A stretch of 64,000 nucleotides of DNA from Cordia subcordata (lineage: Eukaryota > Streptophyta > Magnoliopsida > Boraginales > Cordiaceae), in NCBI GenBank assembly GCA_028554755.1, contig JAPTOF010000017.1, positions 3,162,001 through 3,226,000 on the forward strand, in the 5' to 3' direction. The notes below the pieces were generated by a model that made no database searches, had not been told where the DNA came from, and saw nothing but the letters and a program-made list of their open reading frames with translations. Shown here piece by piece: positions 22,578-30,631 of this stretch. The translations under genes and the position numbers were made by a program. Positions within the stretch are counted from its first letter, which is position 1. Each line of letters begins with the position of its first letter.

Positions 22578-23707
22578 GCAGCGATACTTCCTATAGGTTT
22601 CCTATTAAGTATATATCCTACCCTATTGGCTTTTCCTGGGTGATAGTGAATTTTCAGATCATAGTCATTCATCAACTTAAGCCATTCATATTGCCTTAAA
22701 TTCAGTTCTTTTGTGTGAAGAAATTTTTCAAACTCTTGTGATCTGTATAAGTAGCACTTCCAAATCTTTAGTGCAAACATCACTGCAACTAATTCCAGAT
22801 CATGGGTTGGGTAATTCTTTACATAGTTCTTTAATGCTGTGAAGCATATGTGATAAACCTTCCATTCTACATAAGCATGCACTCTAGCCCATTATAAGAA
22901 GCATCGATATAGACAGCAAACCCCTCAGTGCCACTAGGTAATGCAAGCACATGTGCCAAAACCAATCTTTGCTTTAACTCTTGAAAAGCTTGCTCACACT
23001 ATATTGTCCAATCAAACTTCACTCCCTTATGCATAAGGCGTGTCATTGGGATGGTGATCTAAGAGAACCCTTTCACAAACTTCCGGTAGTAACCTACTAA
23101 TCCTAGCAAGCTACGAAGTTCAGTCATTATCTTAGGTGTCGACCAACTAGTTATAGCCTCAATCTTTTGTGGGTCCACAAATACTCCATTTCTTGAGATA
23201 ACACGGCCTAGAAAAATCACTTTTGTTAACCAAAACTCGTACTTTTTCAACTTTGCATAGAGTTGTTTTTCCCTAAGTGTTTGTAGCACAATTCTCAAGT
23301 AGGACTCATGCTCTTTAGAACTTTTTGACTATACAAGAATGTCATCAACGAATACCACAACAAACTTGTCCAGGAAAGGCTTAAAGACCCTATTCATTAG
23401 ATCCATAAATAATGCTGGTGCATTATTCAATCCAAAAGACATCACAAGGAACTCATAATGGCCATACCTCATTCTAAAGATTGTTTTTGGGATGTATTCA
23501 GCTTGATCCTTAGTTGATGTTGCCCCGATCTTAAATCAATCTTTGAGAATATTATGGCCTGCTCGCAATTGGTCGAATAAGTTATCAATTCTTGGTAGTG
23601 GATATCGATTCTTAACTGTTACTTTGTTTAGTTCACGTAGTCTATGCATAGACGCATACTACCATCCTTCTTTCTAACAAATAGCACGGGTACACCCCAA
23701 GGTGATA
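22578..23707 (-). pseudogene. Element A reverse transcriptase and RNase H (broken, 5' truncated)
   Basis: The segment starts in mid-RT at [14 protein letters not shown] (about 23700). It continues through the catalytic FVDDILV (about 23340), the thumb region LRSLLGLVGYYRKFVKGFS (23059-23298), then RNase H (NYPTHDLELVAVMFALKIWK; 22600-22882). It ends exactly where element B is inserted. The same protein resumes beyond B at 11433. Element C removed or displaced the upstream part. Confidence 0.8.
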
Positions 23708-25243
23708 TGATATACGTCAATTGTGCGTGTTTGCATTTAGTTTTTGCATGCACATTTAAGGGTGTTTAGAGTATAATTGAGTGCACTTAGTATAAAGTTT
23801 ATGCATATTTGTTAATATTTGTACATAATGTATTTAGATGCATAAATACTATACTAAGTGTTATATTTTGTGTTTTAGGGGAGTTTTGGAAAGGTTCGAG
23901 CTTACATGAGAAAGAAATGAGCTAATAAATGAAGACCGGAACAAAAGGAATGAAGAATGGATCAGTTTGATCCAGCCGACCAACTTAGCCGATCGACCGA
24001 CCACTCCAGAGAACAAAGAATTTAAGCCGGTCGAGGGTCGACCGACCATTCCAGAGAGCACCATGATTGAAGCTAGTCAAGCAAGAAAAAGGAGCCGGTC
24101 GACTGGCTGTGTGCTGAAGAAGTCCATAAAAAGCTCATTTCAGCTTATTTTGAGAGGAGGAACTTTATTTTCTAAAACCCTAATAAACCCTAACCTACAC
24201 AAAACCACCATCTCGTACCAAACCAAGCAAGGATTGAAGCATGTAATAAGAGATTGAAGGGTTTTGCTTTGGATTTAAGCAAGGGTTTGAAGGAGAGTCG
24301 CATATTTCTTTTCTTATTCTTGTAAATATGCTTTGTAATAGTTAGATCTAGGGTTGATTGATGTTGTATTTTAGATTAACGCTTTGAATAAAGGATTTGT
24401 GTGTGTCTTTGGCTCTTAATACATGTTTGTTTACATAAATCTATGGCATGATTCAATATGTCTATGTATTGGAAATCAAGCATGTCTATATGTTTGTTAA
24501 AATGTCTAAGTGAACTTACATGTGTTATTTATGCTTCAAATTCCTTTATCTACTTATATGGGCAATGTGATTACGCTTAATACATGGCTTTGCTTAGTAT
24601 AGTAGGTTTTGGCTTTAAACCCAGCCAATTGGTTACATGCTTTGCTTAGTCGAGTTTAGGTACTAGTCCTTGGCTTTAAACCCAGCTAAGCAGATAAGCT
24701 AACCTAGACTAGAGTACCCCTCACATACGTTAGAGTTGGTTAATCGAACCTTAATGTCACATAGTGTTTAGGTGCTAGTCCTTGGCTTTAAACCTAGCCA
24801 AGAGGATAAGTTCTAAGCATGGATTGCGTAGGCTAGGAGGGATCGGCCCTTAGCTTTAAACCCAGCTAACGGGTTAAACCACTAGTATTAGTTAAAAAAC
24901 GTCCCGATCAGCAAAATGGCAATAGAAGTCCTGAGCCTTAGATAGACATAATTCATTAATCTAGCCCAAGTTTAGTTGCAACACAATCGCCCTAAGCTTC
25001 CTTTTTTCTTTGTTAGGTTTTCCTTCCTTAGTTTGGCACCATTTAGTTCCTCCATAGTTTAGGTTTTCTTTCTTTTTGAGATCCCTTCCATCCTTAAGAG
25101 AGAACACACACGCACGTAACTAGTTTTAGGCAACCGAGTATATAGAGACCGAACTAAGGTAGCCTCCATGTGGAGACGATACCCATACACATGCACTATA
25201 CTAGACACGATCCGTATGCTTGTGGGTTTTGAATACACTATCA
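23708..25243 (+). repeat. Left LTR of element C
   Basis: Begins TGATATACGTC and ends CACTATCA, 1536 bp. It contains a GTCGAC/CGACCGACC-rich box (about 23970-24110), a TATA-like CATAAAAAG (24125), and four copies of the LTR hairpin (24609-24869). Just before it, TGATA (23703-23707) could be half of a target duplication, but the partner site is not present on the right. Confidence 0.85.
24609..24869 (+). repeat. Array of four LTR hairpins in the left LTR
   Basis: 20-nt units at 24609-24628, 24670-24689, 24782-24801 and 24850-24869. The first reads TTGGCTTTAAACCCAGCCAA (stem TTGGCT/AGCCAA, 8-nt loop). The fourth reads TTAGCTTTAAACCCAGCTAA, where both stem sides have changed so that pairing is kept. 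The second has a G-U pair. Confidence 0.8.
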
Positions 25244-25249
25244 AGTTTT

Positions 25250-25267
25250 TGGCGCCGTTGTTGGGGA
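25250..25267 (+). other. Primer binding site 1 of element C (tRNA-Asp)
   Basis: TGGCGCCGTTGTTGGGGA, six bases after the LTR end (spacer AGTTTT). One position (T for C) departs from a full tRNA-Asp complement. Confidence 0.85.
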
Positions 25268-25453
25268 GGCACGGTATTGGTTCTTTGCATGCTTGTGTGT
25301 TTATGATTAGTTCTTGCGTGTTGCTCTATCTTCAGTTGCTTTCGTTATTTGAAAAACCACAAAAAAAATGAAAATTTTGAAAATCTAAAAAAAAAATGAA
25401 TTGTGAAGAGGTTTTACTTGTGATTCATTGAATATGACCGATCCTAATGCTTC

Positions 25454-25960
25454 TTGGTGGTCACTAGTATCCTCTTCCCACCACCCGAATGTGCTCCAAA
25501 GGCATGTCACTTATGTGGAAGTTATGAGCATCCAATTGTCTTTTGTCCCCATGAAAATCCCCAATCTAGGGCTATTACTAATTATGACCCCTATGGTCAT
25601 GTGTTGGTTCATGCATCTTCACTTAGAAATCATGACTATAGGGATGCATATTCTTATCATGGCAATTTATATGGAAGATGTGATCATGATTCCAATTCTT
25701 GTCCTACCTTCCACCCCTATCCCCGATTGCATGCAACACCCAAGAACACCCTTAGGAATCATGTGCCCATGCATGCATCAACATCTTATCATCATGATTC
25801 TAGGGAGCAACATCATGCATTTTCACCATGGGGTCAAGATGACTCTTCATTCCATTCACCTTCTACTTTCGATTGTCCACCTGCAACACTTTCTTTTCCC
25901 ACCTATTCCTCTCCCGAGTTTTTTTATGGTTATGTGCAAAATGCTTTTCAACATGAATAG
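25454..25960 (+). CDS. Gag-like zinc-knuckle ORF of element C
   Basis: A frame of 168 codons beginning shortly after an upstream ATG at 25434 in another frame. It has one clear motif, CHLCGSYEHPIVFC, a CX2CX4HX4C zinc knuckle like the one in gag of element B. The remainder is rich in His, Tyr, Ser and Pro (NYDPYGH, YHGNLYGRCDHDSN) and resembles the low-complexity region after the knuckle in Athila gag. The capsid domain is absent, so this is a gag remnant or a reduced RNA-binding protein. The 25428 frame on the same strand is a shadow. Confidence 0.55.
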   Translation: MVVTSILFPPPECAPKACHLCGSYEHPIVFCPHENPQSRAITNYDPYGHVLVHASSLRNHDYRDAYSYHGNLYGRCDHDSNSCPTFHPYPRLHATPKNTLRNHVPMHASTSYHHDSREQHHAFSPWGQDDSSFHSPSTFDCPPATLSFPTYSSPEFFYGYVQNAFQHE

Positions 25961-26067
25961 CTTTTCCACTATGTTAAGCTCTCTTATTTAGGTCATCCTT
26001 AAGCTATGATGAAAAGATTACTTATCTATAATTACTCCTCCAATTTGATCGAGAAAGACTAGATAGC

Positions 26068-27452
26068 ATGATGCAACAAGTTGACTATCTAGGTGAGTGC
26101 TTGAAAAGAGAGATTGAGAGTGAACAACCCGTTTTTGGAAGTCTTGAGATACCTTTAGACCGGGTTGAGGAGATAGGAGAGAAACCTAGAGATGATAACA
26201 ATAGGGGTGAAATTAATGGTGTTTTGGAGAGGAATTTAGAAAAAGAGGTAGATGGAGAGATCACATCTTGCAGTGAGGATGAGAGTGAGCATGATAGTAA
26301 TTTGGTTCTTAATGACTCTTATGGTTATGTTTTACAGAAAATAATACCCTATCCTCTTGTGCTTTCGTTGTCACCCACTGAGTCATGTGAACCTAACATT
26401 CCCTCTCTTTCTACACCGCCTGCACATATGGAGGTTGAGTCTCATGTCGATAGTACTTAATTGCATTCCGAGTCGGCATTTAAGGAGTTTGGCATGTATT
26501 CCTCCCTTGAGCATTCATGCATACATGATGAGGAATCCGTTGAGTCCTATTTGTCCCTTCCATTTGTGCCTACCCCTTACGAGGAGCATGATGAGGAGAT
26601 GACGACCATTAATGATGAATTTGTGAAAGCATTTAATGAAATCTTTGCTAGTGTAGATCTAGAGTCATCTATTAGGGAGGATAGAGCATCAATTTCGAAG
26701 TCTTTAGACGATAAGTCTCTTGGAGTTAAGGATTGTTGTATTGAGAAGAATAGCCACTTTAAGAAGACATTTATGGAAGAAATGGATGAGCTTGAAATTG
26801 CGATCTATGGGTCTTTAGGTGTGTTTTATGAATCATTGTTGATACCTTATGCTACCCTCTCTACCAGGGAATTGATTGATGAGGTAAACATTTTTTAGAT
26901 GAATATGAACCTTTCCTTAGTGTGAGTAAGCCCATTAAGATCGAATGTACCCCTTACGAGGAGTTAGAGCGACCTAGGCTTGACAATGTTATATCTTGTA
27001 GAGAAGAAAAGTGTAGTACGCCTAATTCCCCGATCCTTGCTCCTCTTTCTCCTAATGTCATTCTTACTCTCCTTTCCTATTCCATTGAGCCTTCCTCTTT
27101 GGAGCTCATGTTTGTGCTTTCTTGAACTGAACACTTTCATCTAGGGTTAGAAAGCATGTTTCTTATGTTGCATGCATTTGACTTATCTTTAGCCCATGAG
27201 GATGGTGTGTTTTTAGCCCTTGATTTTGAGAAGAAGGCCAAGAGGTGGCTAATTAGAGAGCAAGCGGACCATGATTTTTCACATTTAAGCATGCTTCATT
27301 CCACACTTGCACCTACATGTTCATTTGATATTTTGGGGTGGGATCTTGAAAAGGGGTGCACTGTGCATTCATTACCCCAACCCTTAGTGCATGACCTTTT
27401 TCCCTCTTCTATCTTTAATGATTATCCGACAATTTGTGCCACGCAACATTAA
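26068..27452 (+). pseudogene. Unrecognised acidic ORF of element C
   Basis: A frame opens at ATG 26068 and runs to 26898 with a single in-frame stop (26458-26460). A one-base slip near the T-run at 26891-26896 moves it to the next frame, which continues to 27452 with one more in-frame stop (27123-27125). That is about 460 codons damaged at three points. The product is acidic, rich in Glu, Asp and Ser, with repeated PYEE-type words (TPYEEHDEE, CTPYEELERP), and ends with FEKKAKRWLIREQADHDFSH. It resembles no retroviral enzyme or capsid I know. Upstream, LQFDRERLDS continues in frame before the ATG, so the true start may be earlier. Confidence 0.55.
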
Positions 27453-27969
27453 ACATGTGTTGCTCTAACATTGGCACCTAGCTGAGGGCGTTAAATCTAG
27501 CGCTACTAGGAGGCTCCCTAGGCTTGTCTATATTTTTCTTGTTCTTCTTGTAATTTTCTTGCCTTTGCATTATATATGTAGTAGATTAGATTGCTTTTGT
27601 TTTTCTTACCTTTTTGATAGTTTAGGCTTTCTTTTATTTGTTTGTATTCTTAGTAGGTTAGATTTTTACTCTTCTTGCTCCTTTCTTTTATTTGTGCATC
27701 AATCCTTTTCCCCTTGTATACATCCTTGTTTATCATTTCGAGTGTCAATGTGAGCTTCCATGATATTATCTTCTAATTTTTTCATTTTTTTTAGCATTAG
27801 TGCTTTTTTACAAAAGGTGAAGTCTAGTAGATAATCAAACATCGTTGGCATTCATGTACTTCGACATGGAAACAAGGTGTGTATCTCTCCATTTTTTACT
27901 TATCCCTATCTATCTCACTCCACATTCCCTATATGTGTTTCATGTGCTTACTTGTTGTGCTTGGATGTT

Positions 27970-28010
27970 ATTTGCTTAAGGACGAGCAAAGTTTAGGTTT
28001 GGTGGTGTAG
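27970..28010 (+). other. Internal polypurine module of element C
   Basis: TTTGCTTAAGGACGAGCAAA then GTTTAGGTTTGGTGGTG, the counterpart of 14263-14310 in element B. It lies about 0.95 kb before the right LTR. Confidence 0.6.
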
Positions 28011-28920
28011 TAGTCCCTTTATTGTTTATATTGTTTATATCATGTTTGGGATAGATTTGCATAGCCTTGTTTTTGCTCAAAATTTTTTCAATTTTTTCAA
28101 TTTTTTTTCCATGTTTGAGTTGGTTTATCTCCATGTTGGTTGGAGAGTTGGCTTTTGCTATTGACTTAATTGATTGGAGAAGATAAGGGTGTATTATGGG
28201 GAATGAATAAAGTATGGGGTATGACTTAGACTTTGAAGAGAATCCTTTTGAAAACTGTGGAGAGTGAGCATTTCTATGAATGCACTTTGTAGTTTCCCCA
28301 TGACTTGGTTGGAAAAAGTGCTTTTAAAGGGTTTTTAATATGAGTGTCCCTTCCTTGATTGGTTCTTTAGTGTGCCTTAGCCTCTTCTTTTTTCTTTTCT
28401 TTTTTGTTCTATGTTATGTATTGAGAAAAAGGTACTAAACAATGAAAAATGCAAAAATGAGAAAAAAAAATGAGAACAAGAGAAAAAGCAAAAAAGGCAA
28501 CAAAAAGATTGAAAACTGAAGTATGTTGAATAAGTGTCAATTTCAATTTGACACAAGTGTCTCTTTTGTTCTTTCATGTATTATGCATAAGGCTCTTACA
28601 TCAATTATAAACCATTCTGATGTACTCGTCTCTTCCTTGTATCTTTGGGGTTAAGTGCATTTCGAAAGGCCATGTTAGTTGATAGGGTGCAAAGTATCGA
28701 CATCCTAGGTGCGTGAGTTGGAATCCTAAGTTGTGGTGGTTCTAGCTACTTGGTTAATTCCCAAGAGGTGTAAGACCTTTAATGATCAAAGAAAGGATCC
28801 GAAAAAGACTAGGGAAGCCTTTACATGAAAGGAATGACCCCTTATACCCCTTGGAGGCAAAAAGATAGCAAGTCAATGAAATTGGCAACTCTTCGAAAAG
28901 CATGAGGATAGACTTTATTT
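28011..28920 (+). other. Untranslated 3' spacer of element C
   Basis: No ORF. Stretches near 28640-28860 match the corresponding spacer of element B (complement of about 13440-13600), for example the GACATCC...GTGCRTGAGTTRGAATCCTA block. A purine-rich run lies at 28425-28510. Confidence 0.6.
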
Positions 28921-28961
28921 AGGCTTGCTTGAGGACAAGCAAGGGGAAGGTTTAAAGGTGT
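28921..28961 (+). other. Terminal polypurine module of element C
   Basis: TTGCTTGAGGACAAGCAA (hairpin stem TTGCTT/AAGCAA) followed by GGGGAAGGTTTAAAGGTGT directly before the right LTR, the expected plus-strand primer position. Confidence 0.7.
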
Positions 28962-30379
28962 TGATATGTGTCAATTGTGTGCGTTTGCATCTACTTTTTG
29001 CATGTACATTTAAGGGTGTTTAGAGTATAATTGAGTACACTTAGTATAAAGTTTATGCATATTTGTTAATATTTATACATAATGTATTTAGATGCATAAA
29101 TACTATACTAAGTGTTATATTTCATGTTTTAGGAGAGTTTTGAAAGGGTTCGAGCTTTCAAAACTGACCATTCCTGAGAGCACCATGATTGAAGCTAGTC
29201 AAGCAAGAAAAATGAGCCGGTCGACTGGCTGTGCGCTGAAGAAGTCTATAAAAAGCTCGTTTCAGCTCATTTTCAGAGGAGGAACTTTATTTTCTAAAAT
29301 CCTAATAAGCCTTAACCCTCTACCCACTTCACCAAACTCCCAAAACCACCATCCCATACCAAACAAAGCAAGGATTGAAGCTTATAACAAGAGATTGAAG
29401 GGTTTTGCTTTGGATTTGAGCAAGGGTTTGAAGGGAAGTTGCTTATTCCTTTTCTTATTCTTATAAATATGCTGTGTAATAGTTAGATCTATGATTGATG
29501 TTGTATTTTAGATTAGCGCTTTGAATAAAGGATTTGTGTGTGTCTTTGGCTCTTAGTACATGTTTGTTTACATAAATCTATGGCATGATTCAATATGTCT
29601 ATGTATTGGAAATCAAGCATGTCTATATGTTTGTTAAAATGTCTAAGTGAACTTGTATGTGTCATTTGTGATTCAAATTCCTTTATCTACTTATACGGGT
29701 GATATGATTATGCTTAATACATGGCTTTGCTTAGTAGAGTAGGCTTTGGCTTTAAACCTAGCCAATAGGTTACATGCTTTGCTTAGTCAAGTTTAGATAC
29801 TAGTCCTTGGCTTTAAACCCAGCCAAGCGGATAAGTTAACCTAGACTAGAGCATCCTTTACCCACGTTAGTGTTGGTTAATCGAGCCTTAATGTCACGTA
29901 GTGTTTAGCTACTAGTCCTTGGCTTTAAACCCAGTCAAGAGGATAATTTCTAAGCACGGATTGCGTAGGCTAGGAGGGATCGATGCTTAGCTTTAAACCT
30001 AGCTAACGGGTTGAACCACTAGTATTGGTTAAGAGACCCCCCGATCAACAAAACGGCAATAGAAATCCTGAGCCTTAGATAGACCTAATTCGTTAATCTA
30101 GCTAGAGTCTAGTTGTAACACAATTGCCCTAGGTCTCCTTCTTCTTTGTGAGGTTTTCCTTCCTTAGCTTGGCACCCTTTAGTTTCTCCATAGTTTAGGT
30201 TTTCTTTCTTTTTAAGCTCCCTTCCATCCTTAATAGAGGACACACATACACGTAACTAGTTTTAGGCACCTGAGTATATAGAGACTGAACTAAGGTAGTT
30301 TGCTTGTGGAGACGATACCCGTACGCACGCACTATACTAGACACAATCTGTACGCTTGCGGGTTTTGAACACACGATCA
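28962..30379 (+). repeat. Right LTR of element C
   Basis: Begins TGATATGTGTC and ends CACGATCA, 1418 bp. It is collinear with the left LTR but lacks over 100 bp just upstream of the CATTCC...GAGAGCACC region, so most of the GTCGAC-rich box is gone. It carries four hairpins at 29746-29765, 29807-29826, 29919-29938 and 29987-30006. Confidence 0.85.
29746..30006 (+). repeat. Array of four LTR hairpins in the right LTR
   Basis: Same order as in the left LTR. The fourth unit again has the paired change (TTAGCTTTAAACCTAGCTAA). The third (AGTCAA) has lost one pair. Confidence 0.8.
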
Positions 30380-30385
30380 AGTTTT

Positions 30386-30403
30386 TGGCGCCGTTGCCGG
30401 GGA
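30386..30403 (+). other. Primer binding site 2 of element C (tRNA-Asp)
   Basis: TGGCGCCGTTGCCGGGGA, which by my knowledge of plant tRNA-Asp is a full complement of its 3' end including CCA. Its presence after the right LTR shows this LTR also acts as a 5' LTR of a further, truncated copy. Confidence 0.85.
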
Positions 30404-30631
30404 GGCAAGGTATTGGTTCTTTGTGTGCTTCTGTGTTTGTGATTAGTTACTTGTATGTTGTTCTATCTCTAGTTGCTTTCCTTATTTGAAAAACCACAAA
30501 AAAAATGAAAATTTTGAAAATCCAAAAAAAAAATTTGAATTGTGAAGAGATTTTACTTGTGATTCATTGAATATGACTGATCCTAATGCTTCTTGGTGGT
30601 CACTAGCATCCTCTTCCCCCCCACCCGAATT
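30404..30631 (+). repeat. Truncated second internal region of element C
   Basis: Matches 25268-25490 closely, including the ATGACYGATCCTAATGCTTC start region. The match ends at the shared CACCCGAAT, after which copia coding sequence begins. Confidence 0.8.

Larger units (their letters stand above)
8080..23707 (-). mobile_element. Element A: old Ty3 retrotransposon (Tekay-like), 5' truncated and split by element B
   Basis: Minus-strand polyprotein remains run from reverse transcriptase (23707) through RNase H (22578), are cut by element B (11434-22577), and resume in frame with the integrase zinc-binding region, integrase core and a chromodomain-type end (11433-9979). A polypurine tract and the 3' LTR follow. 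The part upstream of mid-RT (gag, protease, 5' LTR) is missing, because element C begins at 23708. Many stops and frameshifts show it is dead. Confidence 0.75.
23708..30631 (+). mobile_element. Element C: Athila-related LTR element without pol, LTR-internal-LTR-internal arrangement
   Basis: Two direct LTRs (23708-25243 and 28962-30379) enclose 3.7 kb of internal DNA. A second primer site and about 230 bp of repeated internal sequence follow the right LTR, then homology stops at about 30631. The LTRs, primer site, zinc knuckle and both polypurine modules are related to element B but lie on the opposite strand and are clearly diverged. No protease, RT, RNase H or integrase is present, so movement would need enzymes from an autonomous relative such as B. 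Confidence 0.8.

Noticed and set aside
23970..24110. GTCGAC restriction-site clusters as cloning-vector traces
   Set aside because: The words are degenerate, lie in LTRs of two families and no vector sequence surrounds them.
24609..24869. CRISPR-like regular repeats
   Set aside because: The four short repeats are unevenly spaced, lie in an LTR and occur in a plant chromosome.
25428..25991. 187-codon ORF overlapping the zinc-knuckle frame of element C
   Set aside because: The other frame carries the CX2CX4HX4C knuckle. This one is Met- and His-rich without motif and looks like a shadow.
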